From positions 1,920,272 through 1,984,271 of the forward strand of contig NZ_CP047089.1 of the NCBI RefSeq assembly GCF_009937765.1: 64,000 nt of DNA, read 5' to 3'. The stretch comes from Bacillus pumilus. Lineage in GTDB: Bacteria > Bacillota > Bacilli > Bacillales > Bacillaceae. The notes under the pieces were generated by a model. It saw only the letters and a list, made by a program, of their open reading frames with translations, was not told the origin of the DNA and searched no databases. Of the stretch, positions 19,836 through 29,291 are shown in pieces. The stretch's first letter is position 1; every line of letters starts with the position of its first letter. The translations under genes and the position numbers were made by a program.

Positions 19836-20201
19836 GTGAAGTTTGAAGGTACGGGGATTGAAAAGGTAGCAGCTGACTTAAATAAATTAGATTTCATCAT
19901 GGAAAGTGAAGGATTTGTACGAGCCGATCAATGGGATTATGAGCGTGTGACGTACGACAGAAAGTATAACATGGTAGAGGGAACCTTTTATTTACGGATT
20001 TCCGGCTACGCCACCGAAGGAGATGTTGGTTCAAAAAGAGCACGCATACAGCTTCTCACACCTTTACTCGGAAAACATTATTATCCGCATGGTGTTGAAT
20101 ACGGCGAAGGCGAAGATTTCCCTAAGTCTCTCATTCAATCAAGCAAAAAAACGCTTGATCAGCTGAAAGAAAAACTAGAAGCAATGACTGCAGAAGCATA
20201 A
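19836..20201 (+). CDS. ylbA: YugN-like family protein YlbA
   Basis: 121-residue cytoplasmic protein of the YugN-like family. Conserved stretch: GFVRADQWDYERVTYDRKY near residues 28-46, and LLGKHYYPHGVEYGEGE near 80-96. No function is known. GTG 19836 has AAGGAGGGG six bases before it and yields the B. subtilis length; the upstream ATG at 19794 lies in the ylbB promoter area. Confidence 0.9.
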   Translation: MKFEGTGIEKVAADLNKLDFIMESEGFVRADQWDYERVTYDRKYNMVEGTFYLRISGYATEGDVGSKRARIQLLTPLLGKHYYPHGVEYGEGEDFPKSLIQSSKKTLDQLKEKLEAMTAEA

Positions 20202-20203
20202 AC

Positions 20204-20234
20204 GAAAGCACAGCCATATGGCTGTGCTTTTTTC
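20204..20234 (+). terminator. Terminator between ylbA and ctaG
   Basis: AAGCACAGCC pairs with GGCTGTGCTT with a 4-nt loop and a six-T run on the plus strand; T-rich on the minus side only weakly. Confidence 0.85.
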
Positions 20235-20236
20235 AT

Positions 20237-21112
20237 TCATATTTCGGAAATCAGCGCATCTGGTACGGCATCTTTCGCTCTTTCTTTTCTTGCCCAGTCA
20301 AAGAAGACAACAGCAAGGATCGAGCCGTACACAATCTCCTGAATAATTTTCATCAAAATCGCGCCTAGCTGCTGGTCTTCTAGCAGCGGCAAGGTATGGA
20401 ACATTTCAGGACCTGTGAGTGCAAGACCTGCCAGCGTATCACTTGGAACGCATAGATGCAGCGCCTGTATCCATGCACCAGCGTCAGAATAGGTTGCATA
20501 GATTGGTGCCTCACTAAACATGATGAGTGCACACGCAGGAGTCATTAATATCCCGTCTGCCATGATATAACCAAGCTTTAAAATGCCTGTAATCTGCGGC
20601 TGACTTTGGACTTTATGAACGAGCGGCCACCACATGAAAAAGGCAGCGATAAAAATGACTACTGTCATCAGCGCATGATAAAACGGATCTGTTTTCACAA
20701 AGTCAAACACTAGCGGAATATGATACATCGAAAACAAGCCATTAAACCCGAGCAATGCAATTAAAGGCTTGGAAAACAAACGAAACATCTGCTGAATGCC
20801 TGGTGTTTGTATGATCCGCTCCCATATAGCCGCAGGCAATCCTGTAATAAGGAGGGGCGGAATGACTAAATAGAGCACCGCCATTTGCGCCATATGTGCA
20901 CTAAACATAATATGTCCCATTAAATCAATTGGGCTCCCTTTCACGGCGTATAACAGAACAAGCCCCGTCAGAAACAACGTTTTCTCTTTTACCGTCGCAC
21001 GATGCTTCCCCTTTGTCACAAGAAGCAGATAAAGAGCAGCTGCTATGACAATGCTAGTCAAATAGTAAGGGCTCCATAACGCCCGAAATCCGAATATCTC
21101 TAAGTTCTCCAT
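20237..21112 (-). CDS. ctaG: Cytochrome caa3 oxidase assembly factor CtaG
   Basis: 291-residue integral membrane protein with about seven membrane spans, needed for assembly of the caa3 oxidase in B. subtilis. Conserved [12 protein letters not shown] near residue 65-76, with two histidines in a likely metal- or heme-related position. AAGGAGG precedes the ATG. Last gene of the ctaCDEF cluster, 30 nt after ctaF. Confidence 0.94.
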   Translation of the reverse strand: MENLEIFGFRALWSPYYLTSIVIAAALYLLLVTKGKHRATVKEKTLFLTGLVLLYAVKGSPIDLMGHIMFSAHMAQMAVLYLVIPPLLITGLPAAIWERIIQTPGIQQMFRLFSKPLIALLGFNGLFSMYHIPLVFDFVKTDPFYHALMTVVIFIAAFFMWWPLVHKVQSQPQITGILKLGYIMADGILMTPACALIMFSEAPIYATYSDAGAWIQALHLCVPSDTLAGLALTGPEMFHTLPLLEDQQLGAILMKIIQEIVYGSILAVVFFDWARKERAKDAVPDALISEI

Positions 21113-21142
21113 TGCTGCGCCTCCTTCAAGGGCAAAGCGGAC

Positions 21143-21472
21143 TTACCACCAAATAATCGTCAAAAAGGCTAAGACGGTAATAAACGCGACAAACACACCT
21201 GAATAAAGAAACAATGCGGGTGTTTCATGCCCTTTTTGGTTCATGTGCATAAAATAATAAAGCTGAAAAGCCACCTGAATCACGGCAAGCAGTAAAATAA
21301 ATGGTACTGCGAACCAGTTTCCTACGTCTTCAGAAGCGATTGTTAAAAAGGCAACAAAGGTTAATCCAATCATCAAGCCGAAAGAAATGAGCTGATGCTT
21401 CATTTCTTCGGCATTTTTCTTTTTACGGTATACAAGATCGACTTTAGACTGATTTGTGTTTTTATTTCCCAT
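21143..21472 (-). CDS. ctaF: Cytochrome caa3 oxidase subunit IV
   Basis: Small subunit of the terminal oxidase, 109 residues with three membrane spans (about 29-49, 53-75 and 86-106) and the conserved QLYYFMHMNQKGHE before the third. ATG 21472 lies two bases past the ctaE stop and has a GGTGGG site; the longer frame into ctaE is not used. Together with ctaC, D and E it forms the cytochrome c oxidase. Confidence 0.95.
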   Translation of the reverse strand: MGNKNTNQSKVDLVYRKKKNAEEMKHQLISFGLMIGLTFVAFLTIASEDVGNWFAVPFILLLAVIQVAFQLYYFMHMNQKGHETPALFLYSGVFVAFITVLAFLTIIWW

Positions 21473-21474
21473 TC

Positions 21475-22095
21475 TTATCCCACCATTCCCATTAAGTATA
21501 CAACGGTAAAGATGAAGACCCACACAACATCAATGAAGTGCCAATACAGACTTGCTACATAATATTTTGGCGCATTGTATAAATCGAGTCCGCGTCTCAT
21601 ATTTCGAATCATAAGAGCGGTAATCCAGCAAAGTCCGAAGGCAACGTGAGCTCCGTGAGTTCCTACAAGTGTATAGAAGGAGGAACCAAGAGCTGAGCTG
21701 GTAATGGTAAAATCATACGCATGCACATAGTGATAGAACTCATAAATCTCCACCCCTAAAAATGAAGCACCTAATAGCACAGTCACGCCAAGCCAAAGCT
21801 GCATCTTTTTAAAGGCAAAGTTTTTCATATGATACATTGCATACACACTCGTTAAACTACTCGTCAGTAGAAGCATTGTGGCAATAAAGACAAGTGTGAG
21901 ATCAAACATATCAGTTGTTTTTGCTCCGCCTGCATTAGAGTTTTTCAGCGCCAAATACGTGGCAAAGAGCGATGCAAACAGAACAGTTTCTCCCCCAAGA
22001 AACAACCAGAACCCGACAAACTTATTCTTTCCTTCTAACGTGGCTTTCTCAGGAGAAGCCGGAAAAGTTTCTGCTGTCATTTTTTGTGGTTCCAT
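21475..22095 (-). CDS. ctaE: Cytochrome caa3 oxidase subunit III
   Basis: 206 residues with five membrane spans; typical subunit III motifs GTHGAHVAFGL near residues 148-158 and YWHFIDVVWVFIF near 183-195. Supports proton uptake and stability of the oxidase. Its ATG shares one base with the ctaD stop (TAATG), showing translational coupling. Confidence 0.96.
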   Translation of the reverse strand: MEPQKMTAETFPASPEKATLEGKNKFVGFWLFLGGETVLFASLFATYLALKNSNAGGAKTTDMFDLTLVFIATMLLLTSSLTSVYAMYHMKNFAFKKMQLWLGVTVLLGASFLGVEIYEFYHYVHAYDFTITSSALGSSFYTLVGTHGAHVAFGLCWITALMIRNMRRGLDLYNAPKYYVASLYWHFIDVVWVFIFTVVYLMGMVG

Positions 22096-23966
22096 TATGC
22101 TTTCACCCCTTTATCATCGTCATCGGTCAGATCTTCTTTGTGAATATGATACCCATGATCGTCTTTAAGAGAGCGAACCAGCATGGTCGCAAATGTAATA
22201 CCAAGACCAATAAGAATCACTGGAAGTCCCCAGCTGTGCTCTTGGCGATACATGAAACCAAACGCTGACACAAATAGACCGAATGAGATAATGACAGGTA
22301 AAATGGAATTATTCGGCATGTGAATATCATCGAGCGGTTCAGATGCTGTCATTCCTTTTTTACCATCCATTTTTTCAATCCATAATGGATCTAGTCCTCT
22401 GACAAGTGGAAGCTGTTTAAAGTTATATTCTGGCGGAGGTGAAGACACTGCCCATTCAAGCGTTCTTCCGTCTCCCCAAGGATCACCCGACACGCGCTCT
22501 CCTTTCGCTGTCGTCCAGATGACGTTAATCAGCAGGATGACAACAGCTACAAACATAAACAGCGCCCCAATTGTACTAACCAAGTTCCCAAGGTCTAACC
22601 CCTGATTTGGCAGGAACGTAAAGACTCGGCGCGGCATGCCCCAAAGACCGAGGAAATGCTGAATAAAGAAAGTTAAATGAAAACCGACGAAAAACAGCAC
22701 AAAGCTAATTTTCCCTAGCTTCTCATTCAGTATTTTTCCAAACATCTTCGGCCACCAGTAATGCACACCAGCTAAAATACCGAATACAACCCCGCCGATA
22801 ATGACGTAGTGGAAATGCGCCACGACAAAGTACGTATCATGGAACTGATAATCTGCTGCAGCGGCTGCAAGCATGACTCCAGTTACCCCGCCAAGTAAAA
22901 ATGACGGTATAAAAGCAACGGAATACAGCATCGGTGTTGTAAACTTCACATTACCGCCCCATATGGTGAGCAGCCAGTTAAATACTTTAATTCCTGTCGG
23001 CACCGCAATTGCCATTGTGGCGACAGCAAAGATCGCATTGGCAATCGGACCAAGTCCTGTTGTAAACATGTGATGCGCCCACACCATGAATCCAAGGAAA
23101 CCAATCAATACAGTCGCAAACACCATGGACGAATAGCCAAATAGCCTTTTTCTTGCAAACACTGGAATGATTTCAGAAAATATCCCGAATGCTGGCAAAA
23201 TTAAGATATAAACTTCTGGGTGTCCGAAAATCCAGAACAAATGCTCCCAGATGATTGTGTTACCGCCAAGCTCTGGATTGAAAAAGCTCGTATCAAACAT
23301 TCTATCAAGCATCAGCATTGCAAGCCCTGCTGTAAGCGGCGGGAATGCGAATAAAATCAGTGCTGAGGCGACAAATGTCGTCCAAGTAAAGAGCGGCATT
23401 CTCATATACGTCATACCAGGCGTTCTCATATTAATAATCGTTGCAAGAAAGTTGATCCCGGCAATTAGCGTACCAATACCCGCTATCTGCAACCCTAAAA
23501 TATAGAAATCCATGCCGTGTCCTTCTGAATTCAGCGTGAGTGAAGCGTATGCAGTCCAACCTGCATCAGGTGCCCCGCCCATAAACCATCCAAGGTTTAA
23601 GAAAATTCCCCCGAAAAAGAATAGCCAAAAACCAAGTGAATTCACAAACGGAAATGCTACGTCACGTGCACCAATTTGAATTGGTACAACCGCATTCATT
23701 AATGCAAATAAAAGCGGCATCGCTGCAAGGAAAATCATCGTTGTTCCGTGCATCGTCATGACTTCATTGTAAAACCCAGCACTTACAAAATCATTTTCAG
23801 GGATGGCTAGCTGAATACGGATTATCATCGCTTCCAGGCCGCCAATTAAAAAGAAAAATCCCCCTGCCACTAAATATAGTACGGCTATTTTTTTGTGGTC
23901 AACCGTTGTCAAGTAATCCCATAAGACAGCGCCAAACCCCCGCTTTTTAGCTATTGTACTCACCAT
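22095..23966 (-). CDS. ctaD: Cytochrome caa3 oxidase subunit I
   Basis: Catalytic subunit of the heme-copper oxidase: reduces oxygen to water and pumps protons. 623 residues with at least 12 membrane spans plus a C-terminal extension with one or two more. Visible motifs: MTMHGTTMIFLA (heme a ligand His), WIFGHPEVYI (copper B His and the cross-linked Tyr), AHHMFTTG, and FHYVIIGGVVFG (heme ligands). GAGGGGG precedes the ATG. Third-last gene of the ctaC-G operon. Confidence 0.98.
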   Translation of the reverse strand: MVSTIAKKRGFGAVLWDYLTTVDHKKIAVLYLVAGGFFFLIGGLEAMIIRIQLAIPENDFVSAGFYNEVMTMHGTTMIFLAAMPLLFALMNAVVPIQIGARDVAFPFVNSLGFWLFFFGGIFLNLGWFMGGAPDAGWTAYASLTLNSEGHGMDFYILGLQIAGIGTLIAGINFLATIINMRTPGMTYMRMPLFTWTTFVASALILFAFPPLTAGLAMLMLDRMFDTSFFNPELGGNTIIWEHLFWIFGHPEVYILILPAFGIFSEIIPVFARKRLFGYSSMVFATVLIGFLGFMVWAHHMFTTGLGPIANAIFAVATMAIAVPTGIKVFNWLLTIWGGNVKFTTPMLYSVAFIPSFLLGGVTGVMLAAAAADYQFHDTYFVVAHFHYVIIGGVVFGILAGVHYWWPKMFGKILNEKLGKISFVLFFVGFHLTFFIQHFLGLWGMPRRVFTFLPNQGLDLGNLVSTIGALFMFVAVVILLINVIWTTAKGERVSGDPWGDGRTLEWAVSSPPPEYNFKQLPLVRGLDPLWIEKMDGKKGMTASEPLDDIHMPNNSILPVIISFGLFVSAFGFMYRQEHSWGLPVILIGLGITFATMLVRSLKDDHGYHIHKEDLTDDDDKGVKA

Positions 23967-24137
23967 GAAATCCCCCTCTTATCTCCCATTTGCCCCTTTT
24001 TCATATCGATGTCTATTTTAACTTTACACAGACTGTGTCTGACAGATGGCTATTTCTTGGTTGTAGAGACATATTCGGGAGCTCTTAACAAAAACTTCAC
24101 ATCGATTACATACCCTCTTGCACATTCCTATTAGAAA

Positions 24138-25205
24138 TTACTCGATTTTAAGTCCTTTTAAATACTCATAAAGTGCATCTGCTTCTGAGTCATTTAATTT
24201 AGGGTACGTTCCTGTCATTTTATTTCCTGGTTTAAAGCTCTCTGGATCTTTCAGCCATGCTTTCACGTTTTCTTTGTTCATGTCTTTAATTCCAGCTACT
24301 TTCGTTCGTTCGCCGAAGGTTGCAAGGTTTGGTGCTGTCCTTGCCGCTTCCGGCCGTTCGTCCCCAGGCTCCACTGCGTGACAGCTCAAGCAGTTTTTCT
24401 CTTTAAATAATTTTTCACCTTCAAGAGCAAGATCTTTTGTGGATGTAGGCTTCTTGTAATCAGCCATTTTTTTCGTCCATCCTAAAAACTCATCTTGAGA
24501 AAGCGTTTTAACTTTAAAGTCCATTAAAGCATGCGATGGACCGCAAAGCTCCGCACATTTCCCGTAGAAATATTCTCCTGCATCTTTCGTTCGTTTTGAA
24601 TCAAAGGTTAAATAAAACTTGTTTTCATTGTCTGTGTTTGTATCAATTTTACCGCCAGCTGATGGAACCCAGAAAGAGTGTTTCACATCAGATGCTTTCA
24701 GCTTAAAGTACACCTTTTGATCTGTCGGTACAATTAATTCTTGACTTGTAACAATCCCATAATCAGGGTATTCGAATTCCCACCAATATAAACTGGCTCT
24801 TACATTGACAACAAGTGTCTTTTCAGGATCTCGTTTTTTCTTATCCATAGCGCTTGTATCCCCAAGCTCAAGCGTGTATGCCACAACTGGCACAACGAGA
24901 ATAATGAGGAGAAGAATCGGAATCGCTGTCCACGTAATTTCTAGGTTACGGTTCCCTTCCACCTGCTTTGGAATCGTATCTTCTCCCACTTTAGAACGTT
25001 TGAATTTAATGATGACGTAAAAGAAAATGATCGATACAACAATGACGACAAGAACCATAATAAGTGTACTCAGTACCGTTAGGAAGAATTGTTTATCTGC
25101 TACTTCCCCAACTGGTTTGAGTGTTGATAAGTATGGTTCACCACAGCCCGCCAAAACGAGCGTCAATAAGAGAAACAGTGAATAAACACGCCATTTTCTT
25201 ATCAT
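24138..25205 (-). CDS. ctaC: Cytochrome caa3 oxidase subunit II with fused cytochrome c
   Basis: 355 residues. A lipoprotein signal with lipobox LAGC at about 18-21 anchors it outside; two membrane spans follow; then the cupredoxin domain with the CuA motif CAELCGPSHALM near residue 215, and a C-terminal cytochrome c domain with CLSCH near 270 and a distal methionine in GNKMTGTYP. Accepts electrons from cytochrome c and passes them to CtaD. The gap of 171 nt to ctaD is the widest in the cluster. ATG 25205 was preferred over TTG 25217, which touches the ribosome site. Confidence 0.97.
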   Translation of the reverse strand: MIRKWRVYSLFLLLTLVLAGCGEPYLSTLKPVGEVADKQFFLTVLSTLIMVLVVIVVSIIFFYVIIKFKRSKVGEDTIPKQVEGNRNLEITWTAIPILLLIILVVPVVAYTLELGDTSAMDKKKRDPEKTLVVNVRASLYWWEFEYPDYGIVTSQELIVPTDQKVYFKLKASDVKHSFWVPSAGGKIDTNTDNENKFYLTFDSKRTKDAGEYFYGKCAELCGPSHALMDFKVKTLSQDEFLGWTKKMADYKKPTSTKDLALEGEKLFKEKNCLSCHAVEPGDERPEAARTAPNLATFGERTKVAGIKDMNKENVKAWLKDPESFKPGNKMTGTYPKLNDSEADALYEYLKGLKIE

Positions 25206-25373
25206 AATTTGTCCCAACCCCTTTTGCTTGATCTCCTTTGCCTTTCGCTTTTTACCTCTTATTTATAAAATCACTTTTCACCCATCCATAACCCCCGCCT
25301 CTTATAAAAGCACTTACATTTCCTCTTTTCATAAAAAAATGATGTTTTTACTCAAAATACCATCTATGTATAA

Positions 25374-25415
25374 ACAGAAAGCCGCCTAAATAGAACTGAA
25401 TATCAGGCGGCTTTC
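25374..25415 (-). terminator. Terminator after ctaB
   Basis: A 10-bp stem AAAGCCGCCT / AGGCGGCTTT with a 17-nt loop lies between ctaB and ctaC; the minus-strand tail CTTTCTGTTTA is only moderately T-rich. It probably separates ctaB from ctaC, whose own promoter would lie in 25218-25370. Confidence 0.6.
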
Positions 25416-25483
25416 ATAGTTGTTAGAAAATGTTGTGTTATAAGATATAGCCTTGTTTTGATGTGATCAAAGTGTATTTTACT

Positions 25484-26401
25484 CTAGAATAGTGTAATGA
25501 TAATCATCGCAACGAAAAAGATGGTTAAGTAATTTAATGAATAAACGAACATAAGCGTTGACCACTTCATGACGTCTTTCATTTTAAAGCCCATAAGGCC
25601 AATGACAAGCCATCCAATATTCAGCAATGTGCCAAGTGCGACAATCGGCCATCCTAATCCACCTAAGAAAAATGGAAGTGGGAGAAGACATGCTGTCCAA
25701 ATGATGATTTGGCGTTTCGTGACTTCAAAGCCATAAACGACTGGCAGCATTGGAATACCTGCCTTACGGTAATCTTCCGTTTTCTTAATCGCAAGTGACA
25801 GGAAGTGCGGGATTTGCCAAATGAACATAATCATAAACAAAACCCAAGCCGTTGTGTCGATTGTACCTGTGACAGCTGTCCAGCCGATTAATGGCGGCAC
25901 TGCACCAGATACACTTCCAATAACGGTATTGATGGTGTAATGACGTTTAGACCACATGGTGTAAAGAACCGCATAAGTAAAGACGCCAATAAATCCAATC
26001 ACTGCTGATGTTACGGTTGTCATCAGAAGCATGATGAGTCCAAGTACAACAAGCAAAATACCAAATGCATACGCTTGCCCCGGCTGAATCTTACCTGTAA
26101 CCGTCGGTCTTGTTTTTGTTCTTTCCATTAATATATCAATATCACGGTCAAACGCATTATTAATGGCGCATGAACCGGCAATAATAAGAGAAGAACCAAT
26201 CATTGTTAACAGCACAATATCTAGATTTCCTAGGAAACTCATCCCTGTAAAATAAAACGCAAGCCACATTCCAGTAAATGTCGTAATGAAGTTGGAATTG
26301 ACGATGCCCATTTTAATCAGAGCAAGAAAATCTTTCCAAGCTGTTGTTTCTTCTATTTGTCCATGAATAGCTGCTTCCGCGGCTGTTTTGGAATTTGCCA
26401 A
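25484..26401 (-). CDS. ctaB: Protoheme IX farnesyltransferase (heme O synthase)
   Basis: UbiA-family prenyltransferase that adds farnesyl to heme B, giving heme O. 305 residues with nine membrane spans. The two Asp-rich motifs are visible: [18 protein letters not shown] near residues 82-99 and [15 protein letters not shown] near 206-220. Starts at TTG 26401, preceded by GGGAGG. Divergent from ctaA (heme A synthase), so both steps of heme A formation share one control region. Confidence 0.96.
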   Translation of the reverse strand: MANSKTAAEAAIHGQIEETTAWKDFLALIKMGIVNSNFITTFTGMWLAFYFTGMSFLGNLDIVLLTMIGSSLIIAGSCAINNAFDRDIDILMERTKTRPTVTGKIQPGQAYAFGILLVVLGLIMLLMTTVTSAVIGFIGVFTYAVLYTMWSKRHYTINTVIGSVSGAVPPLIGWTAVTGTIDTTAWVLFMIMFIWQIPHFLSLAIKKTEDYRKAGIPMLPVVYGFEVTKRQIIIWTACLLPLPFFLGGLGWPIVALGTLLNIGWLVIGLMGFKMKDVMKWSTLMFVYSLNYLTIFFVAMIIITLF

Positions 26402-26530
26402 TGTGTATAACCTCCCTTGCCCAAACCTTCAAACGAACGATGAAACGTAAATTCGTTACAACTCTATCATACAAGATAAACAGCTGTAAAAAAACATCCT
26501 ATTAAATAATAAACGACAATCTCGAAGTTA

Positions 26531-26688
26531 TTTGTGAACTTTTCGTGAATTTATTAGGATTTATCTGTGTTTCAGAAGGCGGTGCAAAATGAAATATTCT
26601 CTCCTCTATTTCTATCAGACTGTGAAAGAAAGATCAAGCACTCTAAATCTGTAAACTTTGTGAACTAACATATCATTTTTTTGTGAAC
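26531..26688. promoter_or_regulatory. Four ResD-like boxes in the ctaB-ctaA divergent control region
   Basis: The 393-nt gap between ctaB and ctaA contains TTTGTGAAC at 26531-26539, TTTCGTGAAT at 26541-26550, TTTGTGAAC at 26657-26665 and TTTGTGAAC at 26680-26688. They match the TTTGTGAAT consensus of the redox response regulator ResD. ResDE controls ctaA and ctaB in B. subtilis. The boxes form two pairs about 115-125 nt apart, one pair for each gene. No other gene is seen in the gap. Confidence 0.7.
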
Positions 26689-26794
26689 TTTGGTCATTAT
26701 GAATTGCAACAGAACACGCATTTGGCTTAAACTTGAGAGCATGTGAGGTTTTTCATTTAGATCAGAAGTTTTTTAGAGAAGGTGAAATAATTTG

Positions 26795-27718
26795 ATGAAA
26801 TTTGCTTTAAGGTTATTGAGCGTGATCACAACGTTTGTGATGCTGATCGTTTTGATTGGTGGTGCGCTTGTGACAAAAACCGGCTCGGGTCTTGGTTGCG
26901 GCAGACAGTGGCCCCTTTGCCACGGTCGTTTCTTCCCTGAAATGAACCCTGCTTCCATCATTGAATGGAGTCACCGCATGTCAACAGGGGTTTCAACCAT
27001 TCTTGTCTTGGCACTGGCGGTCTTATGCTGGAAAAAGATTAGTCCAGTATTCCGTGAAACCAAATTTTTGGTCATCATGTCGATTATATTCTTACTGCTA
27101 CAAGCACTGTTAGGGGCTCTTGCCGTCGTGTTTGGTTCCAACGCACTTGTCATGGCACTGCACTTTGGTATTTCACTCATTTCTTTTGCTTCAGTGCTAT
27201 TGCTTGCGCTTCTTGTATTCGAGGCAACGCGATCTGAAACAAAGCTAGTGAAGCCGCTTCATATCGGCAAAAAAATGCAGTTTCATATTTATGGTTTGAT
27301 CACTTATACGTATATCGTGGTGTACACGGGTGCTTATGTAAGGCATACAAAATCAAGCCTTGCTTGCTCTGTTTTCCCGTTTTGTTCAAAAGACGGTGCA
27401 CTTCCAGCGTACTTCAATCAGTGGGTGCAAATGTCTCACAGAGCAGCAGCACTTCTTTTATTCGTCTGGATATTTGTTGCGATGTTCCATGCCATGAAAC
27501 ATTATAAAGAACAAAAGCAGCTGTATTATGGATGGATCATTTCAGCCATTCTCATTACACTTCAAGCGATCTCAGGTGTGATGTCTGTGTATTCCCAGCT
27601 CGCACTAGGCTATGCGCTGGCTCATTCATTCTTTATTTCCTGTTTGTTTGGAGTACTCTGTTACTTCTGCCTACTCATTGCCCGGTTTAAATATGAAAAC
27701 AAAGAGCCATTCAAATAA
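26795..27718 (+). CDS. ctaA: Heme A synthase
   Basis: Oxidises heme O to heme A in the membrane. 307 residues, eight membrane spans. The first external loop has the conserved pair of cysteines in [13 protein letters not shown] (about residues 32-44), the glutamate-histidine in EWSHR near 57-61, and the second pair (CSVFPFC) near residue 193. ATG 26795 fits the family start; a TTG one codon earlier is also possible. Divergent from ctaB across ResD-like boxes. Confidence 0.96.
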   Translation: MKFALRLLSVITTFVMLIVLIGGALVTKTGSGLGCGRQWPLCHGRFFPEMNPASIIEWSHRMSTGVSTILVLALAVLCWKKISPVFRETKFLVIMSIIFLLLQALLGALAVVFGSNALVMALHFGISLISFASVLLLALLVFEATRSETKLVKPLHIGKKMQFHIYGLITYTYIVVYTGAYVRHTKSSLACSVFPFCSKDGALPAYFNQWVQMSHRAAALLLFVWIFVAMFHAMKHYKEQKQLYYGWIISAILITLQAISGVMSVYSQLALGYALAHSFFISCLFGVLCYFCLLIARFKYENKEPFK

Positions 27719-27726
27719 GAATTTGT

Positions 27727-27758
27727 ATCCCCCTTCCATATAGACTGGGGGATTTGTT
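27727..27758 (+). terminator. Weak two-way terminator between ctaA and phr
   Basis: ATCCCCC pairs with GGGGGAT over a 13-nt loop, followed by TTGTTTTATT. It overlaps the space of two convergent genes. Modest stem and interrupted T-run make this only likely. Confidence 0.5.
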
Positions 27759-29192
27759 TTATTGTTGTTTTGCTTCTTCAAATAGCGAAATGGCTTTTTT
27801 GCGTCTTTCCTGGTGGTCTACCGTCGGAAGCGGATATGTATCACCTAGCACACATCCCGATTTCAATTGCTCATCAATCGGCATTTTACTTGGTTCATGA
27901 ATCCATTTTTCATCGACATGTTCTAGCTCTGGTACATATTTTCTAATAAATTCCCCGCTTGGGTCAAATCGCTTTGACTGAGTGATCGGGTTGAAAATAC
28001 GGAAGTACGGCACCGCATCTGTTCCGACGGAGGCTGCCCATTGAAATCCTCCGATATTTGACGCTTCATCATAATCCACAAGTTTTTTTGCAAAATACGC
28101 TTCGCCTTTTCTCCAATCAATCAAATAATCCTTTGTTAAAAATGAGGCTGTAACCATTCGCAAGCGGTTATGCATCCAGCCCTCCTCATTTAATTGTCTC
28201 ATCCCTGCATCAACGAGCGGAAAGCCTGTTTCTCCTTTACACCAAGCTTCAAACAGCATCTCATCTTCATTCCATTTCATCCCTTGAAACGTTGAATTGA
28301 TTTCTTTTTCTTTCATCTCAGGATAATGCGCATAAATCATATGGTAAAAATCACGCCAAGCCAGCTCTTTGATAAAGGTCTCTCTGCCCTCGTCTTCATA
28401 GAGTGCTTCTTCATATATCGCATGAAAGATCGTTCGAATCGAAATAGTGCCTGTTTTTAAGAACCGCGACAGCTTGCTCGTGCCAAAAACAGACGGAATA
28501 TCTCGTTTCTCATGGTAACGCGTTAATCTTTTTTGAATAAATTGCTGCAGCGTGTTCATCGCTTTCTCTGTGCCAATTTGATCAAACTTCCTTGAGCAGC
28601 CCTTTATCAAGTCTCGTAGTTTCTCATTTCCTCTTTGTGAAAGTAACTCATCACAAATCATATGCCCACTGCTGAAAAATGATTTGTCAACTTTTATCAC
28701 AGGCTGCTTCTCCTGCTTACGCCATGATTGATAGTATGGGGTAAACACTTGATATGGTGAACCATCTGCTTTTAAAATATCTTGCGCCCCGTGAAGGTGT
28801 GTATCTTGCCACGTTGATACATGAATGCCCTTCTTTTCTAAAAAATCGGTTACTTGCTTGTCACGCCTTCGGCCAATACCCACTTCATCTTCATTAAAAA
28901 AGACGGCGTTGATGTTATACACATCCATAACCTGCTGAAAGGCGCGCAGGACATCATCATGGAGAAGGTGAACATACACTTGAGATTTTCTTGCTTCCTT
29001 GACGAAATACGCCAAGTTTTGAAAGAAATGTTCGTTATTTAAATCCATTTTCATTTCAGTAAAAAATGGATCTAAATGATAAAGAGCCAATAATTTGTAC
29101 TCATGTTTTTTTGCATATGTGATCGCTTTAGATAAAGCGATATGATCATCCAATCGCATATCTCGGCGAAACCAAATCACGACAATTTCCAA
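27759..29192 (-). CDS. phr: Deoxyribodipyrimidine photolyase (class I CPD type)
   Basis: Light-driven repair of UV-induced cyclobutane pyrimidine dimers. 477 residues: an N-terminal Rossmann-like antenna domain (VIWFRRDMRLDDH, residues 5-17) and a C-terminal FAD domain with GTSKLSRFLKTGTIS, ELAWRDFYHM, GWMHNRLRMV, LIDWRKGEAYF and GGFQWAASVGTDA, the classic class I motifs. The tryptophans of the electron path are present in LIDW and FQWAAS. A cryptochrome with lost repair cannot be excluded from sequence. B. subtilis 168 has no gene here; the pycA and ctaA neighbours are otherwise collinear, pointing to an insertion or a loss in B. subtilis. Confidence 0.92.
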   Translation of the reverse strand: MEIVVIWFRRDMRLDDHIALSKAITYAKKHEYKLLALYHLDPFFTEMKMDLNNEHFFQNLAYFVKEARKSQVYVHLLHDDVLRAFQQVMDVYNINAVFFNEDEVGIGRRRDKQVTDFLEKKGIHVSTWQDTHLHGAQDILKADGSPYQVFTPYYQSWRKQEKQPVIKVDKSFFSSGHMICDELLSQRGNEKLRDLIKGCSRKFDQIGTEKAMNTLQQFIQKRLTRYHEKRDIPSVFGTSKLSRFLKTGTISIRTIFHAIYEEALYEDEGRETFIKELAWRDFYHMIYAHYPEMKEKEINSTFQGMKWNEDEMLFEAWCKGETGFPLVDAGMRQLNEEGWMHNRLRMVTASFLTKDYLIDWRKGEAYFAKKLVDYDEASNIGGFQWAASVGTDAVPYFRIFNPITQSKRFDPSGEFIRKYVPELEHVDEKWIHEPSKMPIDEQLKSGCVLGDTYPLPTVDHQERRKKAISLFEEAKQQ

Positions 29193-29255
29193 CTTTCTTC
29201 ACCTCACTCTATAGTGTAATCACTCTTGCAGACTGCTGCACATTTTAATGCGCTC

Positions 29256-29286
29256 AAAAAAAGACACATCACGTTGGATGTGTCTC
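29256..29286 (-). terminator. Terminator of pycA
   Basis: GACACATC / GATGTGTC stem with a 6-nt loop and a seven-T run on the minus strand, overlapping the last bases before the pycA stop. Confidence 0.85.
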
Positions 29287-29291
29287 ACTTA

